Assembly: GCF_001722335.1 (NCBI RefSeq) | Contig: NZ_MIHA01000012.1 | Location: forward strand, 62,001-126,000 | DNA: 64,000 bases | Origin: Mycolicibacterium flavescens | Lineage (GTDB): Bacteria > Actinomycetota > Actinomycetes > Mycobacteriales > Mycobacteriaceae | Reading direction: 5' to 3' | Shown here: positions 9,868 to 18,381 of the stretch, in pieces | Numbering within the stretch: the first letter of the stretch is position 1 | How the letters are laid out: each line of letters opens with the position of its first letter | The notes under the pieces: generated by a model | The model's database searches: none | What the model was told of the DNA's origin: nothing | Seen by the model: only the letters and a program-made list of their open reading frames with translations | Program-made: the position numbers and the translations under genes

Positions 9868-11223
9868 GTGACTCGTCAACTTCACCTGGGCGGTTTTCAG
9901 ATCGCCTCGCAGGTCACCCATTCACACGCCGCGTGGCGCCACCCCGGCAGCGACACCGGGTTCACCACGCCGGAGTACTACCACCGGATCGGGCGCATCC
10001 TGGAACGGGGCAAGTTCGACTTCGTGTTCTTCGCGGATCTGCTCGCGGCGCCGATCCGGTTCGGCGACGACATCACCGAGCCGCTGCGCCGCGGCACACA
10101 GGCCACCGCGACGCTGGACCCGTCGATCGTGGCGGCCAGCATCGGGGCAGTCACCTCGAAGCTCGGTGTCGCGATCACCAAGTCCGCGACCTACTTTCAT
10201 CCCTACGAGCTGGCGCGGATTTTCGCCAGCCTGGACCACATCACCCGCGGGCGGGTGGCGTGGAACATCGTCACCTCGTTGACTCAGAGCGAGGCGCACA
10301 ACTTCGGCCACGACAACCACCTGGACCACGAGTTGCGCTATGAGCGCGCCGACGAGTTCGTCCGCACCACGCTGGAACTGTGGTCGAGTTGGGACCCGGA
10401 CGCGCTGGTCCTCGACAAGCAGGGCGGGGTGTTCGCCGATCCGTCGCGAGTCCGCGCCGTCGACCACGACGGGCAGTTCTTCAAGACGCGCGGGCCGCTC
10501 AACGTCCCGCACTCGCCGCAGGGCCGTCCCGTGCTGATCCAGGCGGGCTCGTCGAGCACCGGCCGCGATTTCGCGGCCAGGTGGGCCGAGGCGATCTTCG
10601 AGATCGACCCCACCCCGGAGGGTAGGCGTGCCTACTACGACGACATCAAGTCCCGCGCATCGGATTTCGGGCGTGACCCGGATCAGGTGCTGATCTTCCC
10701 GGCGTTCGTCCCGTTCATCGGGGAGACCGAAGCGATCGCCCGCGAGAAGCAGGCGTTCCACAACGAACTGGCCGACCCGATCTCGGGGCTGATCACCCTG
10801 TCGGTGCACACCGACCACGACTTCTCGGTCTACGACCTCGACGCGCCGGTCGAAGACGTCCAGGTGACCGGGACGCAGGGCTTGTTCGACACCGCACGGC
10901 GGGTGGCCAACCGCGACAACCTGACTTTGCGCGACATCGGCAAGTGGTACGCACAAGGCGTGTTGCTGCCCCAGTTCGTCGGCACCGCCGAGCAGGTCGC
11001 CGACCAGATCGAGGCGTCGTTCACCGCGGGTGAGGCCGACGGGTTCATGGTGTCGGCCGCACAGACACCCGGCACGTTCAACGACTTCGTCGACTACGTG
11101 GTGCCCGAACTGCAGCGGCGCGGACTGTTCCGCACCGAGTACACCGGTTCGACGTTGCGCGACCACCTCGGGCTCGACGCTGCGACGTTCGCGTCGCCGC
11201 AGCGGCTGCAGTCTGTGAGCTAG
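9868..11223 (+). CDS. NtaA/SnaA/DszA-family FMNH2-dependent monooxygenase
   Basis: A 451-residue bacterial-luciferase-fold monooxygenase. Characteristic stretches are RGKFDFVFFADLLA near residue 50, the HITRGRVAWNIVTS region near 120-140, and PVLIQAGSSSTGRDFAARWAE near 220. Such enzymes use FMNH2 supplied by a separate reductase to oxidise sulfones, sulfonates, nitrilotriacetate and similar substrates. The GTG start is supported by AAGGAG 9-14 nt upstream. It lies 82 bp behind the DszC-like gene with a long inverted repeat between them. No flavin reductase is encoded nearby. Stop shared with the convergent DUF309 gene. Confidence 0.87.
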   Translation: MTRQLHLGGFQIASQVTHSHAAWRHPGSDTGFTTPEYYHRIGRILERGKFDFVFFADLLAAPIRFGDDITEPLRRGTQATATLDPSIVAASIGAVTSKLGVAITKSATYFHPYELARIFASLDHITRGRVAWNIVTSLTQSEAHNFGHDNHLDHELRYERADEFVRTTLELWSSWDPDALVLDKQGGVFADPSRVRAVDHDGQFFKTRGPLNVPHSPQGRPVLIQAGSSSTGRDFAARWAEAIFEIDPTPEGRRAYYDDIKSRASDFGRDPDQVLIFPAFVPFIGETEAIAREKQAFHNELADPISGLITLSVHTDHDFSVYDLDAPVEDVQVTGTQGLFDTARRVANRDNLTLRDIGKWYAQGVLLPQFVGTAEQVADQIEASFTAGEADGFMVSAAQTPGTFNDFVDYVVPELQRRGLFRTEYTGSTLRDHLGLDAATFASPQRLQSVS

Positions 11224-11687
11224 ATCGTCAGCCTCGGCTTGAGCCGTTCCGGCGCGACATCGCGCCCGGCGGCGAGATCGGCGGCCAGCGCGTCGGCGTG
11301 CTCGAGCAGACCCGCGACGTCGACGCCGTGGCGTGCCGGCTCGTCGGCCAGCCGTTCGGACGCCCGACGCAGAAGACCCACCGCACCGCTGAGGTTGCCG
11401 CGCTGGACGTGGGTGATGCCCACGGCCAGCTGGGCCAGGCCCTGCCAGAAGTCGCGTTCGTCGTCCGGGCCGTTCTTCCACGCCGCCTCGAGCACTTCGT
11501 GCGCGTGGAACGCCATGCCGCTGTCGAGGAGTTCCTGGGCGTAGGTGAGCGATTCGTGTGGCGGCAGGTCGAGGTCGTCGGGGATCCGCGCGACGCCCTC
11601 GCTTCCGTGCGGCAGCGGCCGCCCGAGCGCGTCGCGGGGCCGGGTGTTGCGGGGCCGCCCGGTTTCGTCGCGGTCCCGATCAGCCAT
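11220..11687 (-). CDS. DUF309 domain protein
   Basis: A 155-residue soluble protein. The first 40 residues are charged and probably disordered (MADRDRDETGRPRNTR...), followed by the all-helical DUF309 core with FHAHEVLEAAWKNGPDDERDFWQGLAQLAVGITHVQRGN at about residues 60-98, in which His, Glu and Trp are the family hallmarks. Function of the family is not established. Its stop codon overlaps that of the convergent monooxygenase through CTAG (11220-11223). The ATG at 11687 is preferred; one at 11696 is possible. Confidence 0.8.
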   Translation of the reverse strand: MADRDRDETGRPRNTRPRDALGRPLPHGSEGVARIPDDLDLPPHESLTYAQELLDSGMAFHAHEVLEAAWKNGPDDERDFWQGLAQLAVGITHVQRGNLSGAVGLLRRASERLADEPARHGVDVAGLLEHADALAADLAAGRDVAPERLKPRLTI

Positions 11688-11726
11688 ACCGTCCATCTTG
11701 GCACTTGTTGGTCGCCTCAGGATGGC

Positions 11727-11782
11727 GAGCAGACGCAAAGTGCCCCTCTTTCGCGGTTTTTCAGGGCACTTTGCGACTGTTC
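11727..11782. repeat. Palindromic intergenic repeat, family A copy 1
   Basis: Left arm GAGCAGACGCAAAGTGCCC and a right arm that is its complement with two mismatches, around a centre containing TTTCGCGG. Two further copies lie at 13334-13394 and 49288-49349. The right arm is inside the coding region: it supplies the last codons and the stop of the GMC oxidoreductase on the minus strand. Confidence 0.8.
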
Positions 11783-13308
11783 ACGCCAAGGAGTTCAGCG
11801 GCCTTCTCCCCGATCAGCACACTCGGCGCGTGGGTATGGCCGCGGATGATCGTCGGCATCACCGACGCGTCGGCCACCCGGAGCCCGTCGGCCCCGCGCA
11901 CGCGCAGGTCGGGGTCGACCACGCTGGCGTCGTCACGGCCCATCCGGCACGTGCCGGTCGGGTGGTAAAGCGTGTGCGACACGGTGGCCAGCGCGCGCTC
12001 CAGCGTGTGGTCGTCGAGCGTCGTCGCCTCGAGCGGCCGGGCGATCCTGCCGATCACACCTTCGAGCGCCGGCGCCCTGGCGATCGTCGCGCACATCCGC
12101 AACCCGGACATCAGCGCCGCGCGGTCGGCGGGATCGGTGAGGTAGCGCGGGTCGATGATCGGCTTGTCCCGCGGATCGGCCGAGCGCAGTTCGATGGCGC
12201 CGGTGCTGGCCGGCTTGACCAGGATCGCGCCCAGCACGACGGCGTGCGTGTCGTACGGGTCGCCGATGCCCTCCTCGAAGTACGGCGCCGGCGCGAACAG
12301 CAACTCCAGGTCGGGCAGCGCGAGGTCGGGGCGGCTGCGCACAAAACCGTAAGCCTCCCCCACGTTGGACGTCAGCATGCCGCGTCGGCGCAGCAGGTAG
12401 TTCAGCAGCTGCAGTGGTTTCTCGGCGGCGAACAGCGAGTCGTTGGGCACGTCGAAACCGAGCGCGGCGATGAAGTGGTCGGCCAGGTTGGCGCCGACCT
12501 GCGGTGCGTGCACAAGTGTCGGGATGCCGTGCTCGGCGAGCCGCTCGCCGTCGCCGATTCCGGAGAGCATGAGCAGCTGCGGGCTGTTGATAGCCCCGCC
12601 GCACAGCACGACCTCCCGTCGCGCGCGGATGACGCGTCGGCTGCCCTGCTGCTCGACCTCGACGCCGACGGCGCGGTGGCCGTCGAAGACGATCCTGGTG
12701 GCCAGCGCCTCGGTCTCGAGCGTGAGGTTGCGGCGTTTGAGGGCCGGTTTGAGGTATGCGTCGGCCGCGCTCCAGCGGGCACCGCGGCGCTGGGTGACGA
12801 GAGTTTCGCAAAAGCCTTCGGGCGCTGCCTGATTGGGCTTCTCGACGCGGTAGCCGCACTGCTGCACCGCTTCCAGCCATTTGGCCGTCGAGCTGCGGGG
12901 GCTGCGCTGCGCGGTGATCGACAGCGGACCGGCTTCGATCCGGCGCAGGTACGGCTCGAGGTGGGCGTAGTTCCACTGTTCGCCGGCGGCCTCGCCCCAC
13001 TCGTCGTAGTCGGCGGCAAACCCGCGCACCCACATCATCGCGTTCATCGAGGACGATCCGCCGACCATTTTGCCTCGCGGCCAGTAGATTTCGCGACCGT
13101 CGAGTTCCTTCTGCGGCTCGGTGTAGTACTCCCAGTCCATCGGTCCGCGGAACAGCTTGGCGAACCCGGCGGGAATGCGCACGAACCGGCTCTTGTCGTG
13201 TGGACCCGCTTCGAGGGCGATCACTTGCACCGACGGGTCGGCGCTCAGGCGCGCGGCGATCACCGATCCGGCGGACCCGGTGCCCACGACGATGTAGTCG
13301 GCTTCCAT
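11761..13308 (-). CDS. GMC family FAD oxidoreductase (choline dehydrogenase-like, Rv1279 homologue)
   Basis: A 515-residue flavoprotein. The N-terminal FAD-binding Rossmann motif is MEADYIVVGTGSAGSVIA (GxGxxG at residues 9-14). GMC signatures include PRGKMVGGSSSMNAM near 77-91 and GGAINSPQLLMLSGIG near 240. The C-terminal catalytic region holds HTLYHPTGTCRMG and GHTHAPSVLIGEKAAELL. It oxidises an alcohol with FAD; the substrate is unknown. A TACACT -10 hexamer 7 nt before the ATG implies a leaderless message. The last six codons (NSRKVP) and the stop come from an intergenic palindromic repeat, so the native C-terminus may have been replaced. Confidence 0.88.
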   Translation of the reverse strand: MEADYIVVGTGSAGSVIAARLSADPSVQVIALEAGPHDKSRFVRIPAGFAKLFRGPMDWEYYTEPQKELDGREIYWPRGKMVGGSSSMNAMMWVRGFAADYDEWGEAAGEQWNYAHLEPYLRRIEAGPLSITAQRSPRSSTAKWLEAVQQCGYRVEKPNQAAPEGFCETLVTQRRGARWSAADAYLKPALKRRNLTLETEALATRIVFDGHRAVGVEVEQQGSRRVIRARREVVLCGGAINSPQLLMLSGIGDGERLAEHGIPTLVHAPQVGANLADHFIAALGFDVPNDSLFAAEKPLQLLNYLLRRRGMLTSNVGEAYGFVRSRPDLALPDLELLFAPAPYFEEGIGDPYDTHAVVLGAILVKPASTGAIELRSADPRDKPIIDPRYLTDPADRAALMSGLRMCATIARAPALEGVIGRIARPLEATTLDDHTLERALATVSHTLYHPTGTCRMGRDDASVVDPDLRVRGADGLRVADASVMPTIIRGHTHAPSVLIGEKAAELLGVNSRKVP

Positions 13309-13333
13309 TGACCGGAGTGTAGTTTTCCGTTGC

Positions 13334-13394
13334 GCGAGCAGACGTGAAATGCCCTCAAATGGCGCGAAAGTAGGGCATTTTGCGTCTGCTCGCC
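13334..13394. repeat. Palindromic intergenic repeat, family A copy 2
   Basis: Arms GAGCAGACGTGAAATGCCC and GGGCATTTTGCGTCTGCTC around a centre that reads TTTCGCG on the minus strand, so this copy is inverted relative to the other two. It lies between the start of the GMC oxidoreductase gene and the 3' end of the SbcC-like gene (stop at 13415), both on the minus strand. It could act as the terminator of the latter. Confidence 0.8.
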
Positions 13395-13414
13395 GGAGAA
13401 GGTGCTCGCCGGAG

Positions 13415-16036
13415 TTAGCCGGCCAGCTCGATGTGGTGGGCGTCGTCGACCGCGGCATACCGCTGCGGGCTGCAGGTCAGCACGATCACCTGGCCGTCGC
13501 CGCCGACGGCGTTGAACACCGACCCCATCTTCACCAGCCGCTCGGGGTCGGTGAAGCCCAGCGCATCGTCGATCACGACGGGCACGCTGTCCTCCTTGGC
13601 CACCAGCGCCGCGCTGGCCAGCCGCGCGACGATCCCGAGTTGCTCCTTGGCACCACCGGACAGCGACTCGTAGGGCACCGTCCGACCGGCCAGCGTCCGG
13701 CTGCAGATCCGCAGCGAGCTGTCCACCTCGACCTCGAAGCTCTCCCCGAAAACGATGCGCCCCAACCGCTGGACCTCACCGCGGAACGGCTCGACGTACC
13801 GCAGCCGGGTGGCCTCACGGTGCCGCGTGAACACCGACCGCAGCAGCTCGGCCGCCTGCGCCCTGCGCTGGACGCGCCCGTACTCCGCGAGTGCGTGCTC
13901 GCGCTCGGTCTCGGCTTCGTCGAGCCGGCCCTTGCGCCCCTCGGTGCCGTACACCTTGAGCTGGGTGCCCACGTCGCGCAGCGCGTCGGCCATCTCGGCG
14001 TGCCGGGCCGCCAGCGCGGTCGCGCGGCGTTCGGCCTCCTCGAACGTCGCGGCCACCTCATCGGGCGCCGTGCGGGCCAGCTCCTCGGACAGCGTGGTCA
14101 CCACACCGGCCACCCGCGCCGCCTCGTCGGCGTGCGCCTGCGCCGTCACCATCAGCTCGTCATCCCCGACTGTCTCGCGCTGCACCTGCAGCCGGTCACG
14201 CGCCTGAGCCAGCTCCACGCCTGCACCCGTGAGCTTTTCGCGCAGCACCGTCAGCTGGGTCTGCCGCTCGGTCAGCTTCCGACCCGCGGCCTCGGCGACC
14301 TTGCGGCGCTTCTCGCAGTCGGCGATGGCCTGCTTGTGGGCGGCCGCAGCGGTCTCCAGCGCGGCGCGCGCGGTGTCGGCGTCGACTTCGAACAGGTCGG
14401 CGGTCTGGGGCTGGCGCCCGGTCAGGCCGGCGAGCCGGGCCCGCAGCCGGTCGGCGGACTCGTCACCGGTGAGCGCCTCGCCGGCGGCCCGCAGCCGGTC
14501 CCGCCGGGCCACCAGCTCCCGGCGCCGCTGGTCGAGTTCGCGGGCCGCGACCACATCGGCGACCCCACACTTGCGCAGCGCCGAGGCCAGCGCCTCGCGC
14601 GCCGCGTCCAACTTGGCCTGCATGTCCGACGCCGGCGTGCCCGGCACCAACCGGATGCTCAGCAGCTCGGGCAGCTCGAGATCGGTTGCGGCGCTGATCG
14701 TCTGGGACCATGACTGGCCTGCGGTCAGCGTCAGCACCTCGCCGCCGACACGCACCTCCACATCGGCGGCCGCGGCCAGCTCGACCCGCGCCGCGGCGAA
14801 CTCCACCTGGCCGAGCGCGACGTCGACCGCGGCGGCCGCGGCCTCGATGGCCCGCATGTCCTCGGCCGTCATCGTGATCGTCGCGAGCTCATCGGTGACC
14901 CGCGCCAGGTCGCGGTCGGTGGCGTCGATCTTCGCCAGGCGCGCGGCGATCCGGTCGACCTCTTCCCGCTCGACCAACTGCTGCACGGTCTCGCGGGCGG
15001 CATCAACCCGGATCTGACTGTCCTCGAGCACCTTTCGCGCCTGCTCGGCGGCCGCTTCGGCGGACTCGGCGACCTCGGCGGCGGTCGAGTGGTCTTCGGC
15101 GGCCGCGGCGACCGCGGCCTCGAGTTCCCCGATGGCCGCGGAGCGGGCCTCGATGTCGGTGCGCAGCCGACGCCGTTCGTCGGCCGCGGCGCGCGAAGCC
15201 CCAGCCCTGTCCCGCGCCGCCCCGGCGAGCAGCTCGGCCTCCTTGAGCTGCGCACGCACGGCGGCCACCGCTTCCGCTGCGGCCCGCGCGGTGTCGAGGG
15301 CCTTGGCCGCCTCCTGGCGTCGCGCCGTCAGCTCGGCCAGTTCCTCGGTCAGCATCGCGTGCCTGCGCACCGCCTCGTCGACCTGCGCGACGGCGGCGGC
15401 GGCCTCGGCGACCGCCTCTTCGGCGGCGCGCAACCGGGTGGTCGCGGCCGCCCACTCGCCGGTCGGCCTGCCGGTGCGGGTGAAGTACCGCAGGTACTCG
15501 TCCTCGACGCGGTCGATGAGCAGCGGCTCGGTGCCCGACAGCGCGACGGCCTCACCGGCGGAGACGTCGAGCGCGCGGGAAAGCGCGTCGCAGCCGGAGA
15601 GGTCGACCACCGCCGTCGACGACGACTGCAGCACCCGCTGCGCCTGCCACAGGCAGGTGTCGACGGTCTCGTCGAGCATGGCCCGGACCCGTTCGTGCGC
15701 CTCGTCACCGGTGAGCTGTTCACGCTGCGGGGCCAGCACGGTCAGCTCGGTCTCACACCGCTTGTGAAAGCGCTTGCGGTACACGAACCGGTAAGGGCCG
15801 GTGGAGATCTCGGCGGTGACCTCGGCACCCACGTCGGCGTGCGTCGGCTTGACCTCCTTGACCTCCTTCTTCGACGACCGGTCCTTGGCCTCGAGCAGCA
15901 GGTCGAGCGCCTCGATCATCGACGACTTGCCGATCTCGTTGGCGCCACTGACCACGACGACACCGTGGTCGGGAAACTCGATCTCGCGGTGGGTGATTCC
16001 GCGGTAGTTGGTCAACACCATCCGGTGCAGTTTCAT
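13415..16036 (-). CDS. SbcC/Rad50-like AAA ATPase (Rv1278 homologue)
   Basis: An 873-residue SMC/Rad50-type protein. Walker A GANEIGKSS near residues 31-39, two long Ala/Glu/Arg-rich coiled coils (about 170-400 and 490-720), and a C-terminal ATPase lobe with signature LSGGAKEQL near 785 and Walker B VPVVIDDALGF near 812. No CxxC zinc hook is seen at the coiled-coil apex, unlike classic SbcC. Its ATG overlaps the stop of the SbcD-like gene (16033-16036), so the two proteins are likely made together and form a nuclease-ATPase complex acting on DNA ends or hairpins. Confidence 0.88.
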   Translation of the reverse strand: MKLHRMVLTNYRGITHREIEFPDHGVVVVSGANEIGKSSMIEALDLLLEAKDRSSKKEVKEVKPTHADVGAEVTAEISTGPYRFVYRKRFHKRCETELTVLAPQREQLTGDEAHERVRAMLDETVDTCLWQAQRVLQSSSTAVVDLSGCDALSRALDVSAGEAVALSGTEPLLIDRVEDEYLRYFTRTGRPTGEWAAATTRLRAAEEAVAEAAAAVAQVDEAVRRHAMLTEELAELTARRQEAAKALDTARAAAEAVAAVRAQLKEAELLAGAARDRAGASRAAADERRRLRTDIEARSAAIGELEAAVAAAAEDHSTAAEVAESAEAAAEQARKVLEDSQIRVDAARETVQQLVEREEVDRIAARLAKIDATDRDLARVTDELATITMTAEDMRAIEAAAAAVDVALGQVEFAAARVELAAAADVEVRVGGEVLTLTAGQSWSQTISAATDLELPELLSIRLVPGTPASDMQAKLDAAREALASALRKCGVADVVAARELDQRRRELVARRDRLRAAGEALTGDESADRLRARLAGLTGRQPQTADLFEVDADTARAALETAAAAHKQAIADCEKRRKVAEAAGRKLTERQTQLTVLREKLTGAGVELAQARDRLQVQRETVGDDELMVTAQAHADEAARVAGVVTTLSEELARTAPDEVAATFEEAERRATALAARHAEMADALRDVGTQLKVYGTEGRKGRLDEAETEREHALAEYGRVQRRAQAAELLRSVFTRHREATRLRYVEPFRGEVQRLGRIVFGESFEVEVDSSLRICSRTLAGRTVPYESLSGGAKEQLGIVARLASAALVAKEDSVPVVIDDALGFTDPERLVKMGSVFNAVGGDGQVIVLTCSPQRYAAVDDAHHIELAG

Positions 16037-17181
16037 GCGACACCTCGATCCGCCAGCCGCAGCAACAACGCCAGCGCCGCGCGCGCGTTCTCCGCGTCCG
16101 CGCCCTCGGTGCGCGCGGTCGCGACCAGTTCGTCGACGGCGGTCGCCGCGAAACCGCCGATGCCGAGGTCGTCGAACTCGCCGTCGGCGGGCAGCACCGC
16201 GATCTCGGACTGCTTCTCGTCGACCCGCAGCGCCGCGAACAACCGCGCGTACCGGTCCAGGCAGGCGTCGAGTGCGGCCTTGTCGGTGACCGTCAGGGAA
16301 CCGGTCAGCACGAGCCGCACCACGGTGCGTTCCTTGTCGGGCATCAGGTCGAGATTGAGGTCCAGATCGGCGATGTCACGGTCGTCGTCGACCCCGCGGC
16401 GCAGCGTCACGAACCGCCAGCGGCCCACCTTCTGCGGTTCGACCCGCACCGGGTGCGCCGGGTCGGCCTCGTCGAGGTCGACGATCAGCACGTGCCCGGG
16501 ATCGGCCTCGATGTCGTCGTAGTTGGTGACCTCCGGCGACCCGGAGTACCACACCCGCCCCGTGGCCCCCACCTGCATGCGGGAGTGCTTGTCGCCCAAC
16601 GCCACATAGTGCACGGCGCCGCGATCGATCGCGGCCTCCAGCGCCGCCAGCCGGACCAGCGACGGCCGGTCCTTGTCGGGCACGAAGATGTCGACCCCGC
16701 CGTGGCCGACGACGACCCGCGTCACCCCGTCGGCGGGCAGATTCTCGAGCACACCCGCGACGGGGTCCGACGACGGCGCCTTCGACGTCCACGGTGCGGC
16801 CACCAGTTCGACACCCGGGCGCACCTGGTGCACGCCGGGCCGGTCGAGCACCGTGACGTTGTCCGGGCGTTCGGCGGTGAACAACGCGCTGGTGTACACC
16901 GACGAGGCGTCGAGCGGATCGTGGTTGCCGGGCAGCAGGTACACCGGCACGCCGATGCCGCGCATCGCCTCCAGCGACTGGCTGACCTCGCGCGGGGCGA
17001 GTTGGTTGTGTTCGAAGACATCGCCGGCGACGACAACGAACTCGGCGCCCGCCTCGGCCGCCACCTTCCCGAGTGCGCTCACCGCGTCGCGCCGCGCGGC
17101 CGAATAACGGGGCTGCGCCTCGCCATTGAGGAAGTATCGGGTCATGCCGAGTTGCCAGTCGGCGGTGTGCACGAATCGCAT
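16033..17181 (-). CDS. SbcD/Mre11-like metallophosphoesterase (Rv1277 homologue)
   Basis: A 382-residue calcineurin-fold nuclease. Metal-binding motifs appear in order: FVHTADWQLG (residues 3-12), VVAGDVFEHNQ near 49, LPGNHDPLD near 81, then VVGHGGVDI near 139 and ALGDKHSRMQ near 172. These are the five phosphoesterase motifs that bind two Mn ions in Mre11/SbcD. The remainder forms the capping domain. Preceded by a GGGGAAGGGGACGG ribosome site. Coupled by a 4-nt overlap to the SbcC-like ATPase. The pair is distinct from canonical SbcDC in lacking a zinc hook. Confidence 0.9.
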   Translation of the reverse strand: MRFVHTADWQLGMTRYFLNGEAQPRYSAARRDAVSALGKVAAEAGAEFVVVAGDVFEHNQLAPREVSQSLEAMRGIGVPVYLLPGNHDPLDASSVYTSALFTAERPDNVTVLDRPGVHQVRPGVELVAAPWTSKAPSSDPVAGVLENLPADGVTRVVVGHGGVDIFVPDKDRPSLVRLAALEAAIDRGAVHYVALGDKHSRMQVGATGRVWYSGSPEVTNYDDIEADPGHVLIVDLDEADPAHPVRVEPQKVGRWRFVTLRRGVDDDRDIADLDLNLDLMPDKERTVVRLVLTGSLTVTDKAALDACLDRYARLFAALRVDEKQSEIAVLPADGEFDDLGIGGFAATAVDELVATARTEGADAENARAALALLLRLADRGVA

Positions 17182-17284
17182 CGCAGCCGTCCCCTTCCCC
17201 CTGGTCGTTTGCCGGGCATGGCGAGTCTAGGGCGGGGCCCCGACAAGTCCCGGGAGGCGCACGGCATGGCCTACCGTTACGGGG

Positions 17285-17797
17285 GTGAGTGAGCGCACGC
17301 TGCTGTTGATGCGGCACGGCAAGTCCGACTATCCGCCCGGGGTGGCCGACCACGACCGTCCGCTGGCTGCGCGCGGTGTGCGCGAGGCCGGGTTGGCCGG
17401 CGACTGGTTACGCGGGCACGCCCCGACGATCGACGCGGTGCTGTGCTCCACGGCGACCCGCACCCGCCAGACGCTGGACCGCACCCGCGTCACCGCGCCC
17501 GTCGAATACCTCGAACGCCTCTACGATGCGACACCCGGCACCGTGATCGACGAGATCAACCGCGCGCAGACCCGCTTCGACGTCGAGGTGCGCACGCTGC
17601 TGGTGATCGGCCACGAACCCGCGATGTCGGCGGTGTCCCTCGGACTGGCCACCGCGCAGGACAGCAATGCCGCAGCAGCCGAGGACATCTCGACGAAGTA
17701 TCCGACGTCGGCGATCGCGGTGCTGCGCGCCGACACGCCGTGGGACCGGTGGGCGCTCGACGGCGCCGCGCTGGTCGCCTTCCACGTGCCGCGTTAG
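17285..17797 (+). CDS. SixA-like histidine phosphatase (Rv1276c homologue)
   Basis: A 170-residue member of the histidine phosphatase superfamily. The catalytic RHG triad is at residues 10-12 (LLLMRHGKSD), CSTATRTRQTL lies near 55-65 (second-site Arg), and the second catalytic His is in VIGHEPAMS near 107. Closest to SixA, which removes phosphate from phosphohistidine proteins; a small-molecule phosphatase is also possible. A TACCGT hexamer 7 nt before the GTG start suggests a leaderless transcript. Divergent from the SbcD-like gene. Confidence 0.88.
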   Translation: MSERTLLLMRHGKSDYPPGVADHDRPLAARGVREAGLAGDWLRGHAPTIDAVLCSTATRTRQTLDRTRVTAPVEYLERLYDATPGTVIDEINRAQTRFDVEVRTLLVIGHEPAMSAVSLGLATAQDSNAAAAEDISTKYPTSAIAVLRADTPWDRWALDGAALVAFHVPR

Positions 17798-17820
17798 CTT
17801 TCACCGAGCGCGCGTCGCCG

Positions 17821-18381
17821 TCAGGCGCGGGTGGCGAGCGTCAGCTCCATCAGCTTGACCGCCATCCCGCAGGCGTCGATCCCGGGTGCCTGCGGGTTGA
17901 TCCACCAGCCGACCACACCGGCCGCGTCGCTGGCCACCCCGCACGCCCCGTTGGGGTCGTTGGGTTTCATCACGATCGATTCGATGCCGGCCACCGAGCG
18001 GTTCTCGATCTGGTAGTCCAACCGCTGCGCGACTTCGCGTTCGTTGTCGAGAGAGCCCTGCTCGAACCAGAACCGGGTGATGTCCACCAGGCCCGCCGGA
18101 TTGGCCGCCTGCCAGCGGCACACCGCGCCGACGAACGTGCTCTGGATGTCGAGCGGGTCGGCGCCGACGGTCTCGGCGAGGATGTCCTCGGTCAGCACGT
18201 CGCACTCTTTGAGCAGGTTCGGGTACTGCCGCTCGGAGTCCTCGTTGCGGGGGCCTGGACCGGAACCCGACTTGGCCGCCGTCCCGTCGACCGTCTGGGT
18301 GCACCCGGTGAGCAGCGTGAGCGCCGCCGTCAGCGCGACGAGGCCGGCGCTGAGGCGACTGGTGAGCGGGCGGCGGGTCAT
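17821..18381 (-). CDS. lprC: DUF3558 lipoprotein LprC
   Basis: A 186-residue lipoprotein of the DUF3558 family. The signal peptide ends at lipobox LLTGC with the lipidated Cys at residue 27, so the mature protein is on the outer face of the membrane. The core has CDVLTEDILAETVGADPLD and GACGVASDAAGVVGWW, matching the M. tuberculosis LprC (Rv1275) as remembered. Its ATG overlaps the stop of lprB by 4 nt; the two DUF3558 lipoproteins are likely translated together. Function unknown. Confidence 0.9.
   Translation of the reverse strand: MTRRPLTSRLSAGLVALTAALTLLTGCTQTVDGTAAKSGSGPGPRNEDSERQYPNLLKECDVLTEDILAETVGADPLDIQSTFVGAVCRWQAANPAGLVDITRFWFEQGSLDNEREVAQRLDYQIENRSVAGIESIVMKPNDPNGACGVASDAAGVVGWWINPQAPGIDACGMAVKLMELTLATRA

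Noticed and set aside
11727..13394. Composite mobile element formed by repeat copies 1 and 2 around the GMC oxidoreductase
   Set aside because: The copies are inverted and flank one gene, but that gene is at its conserved position next to the Rv1278 homologue, so the repeats more likely inserted independently.
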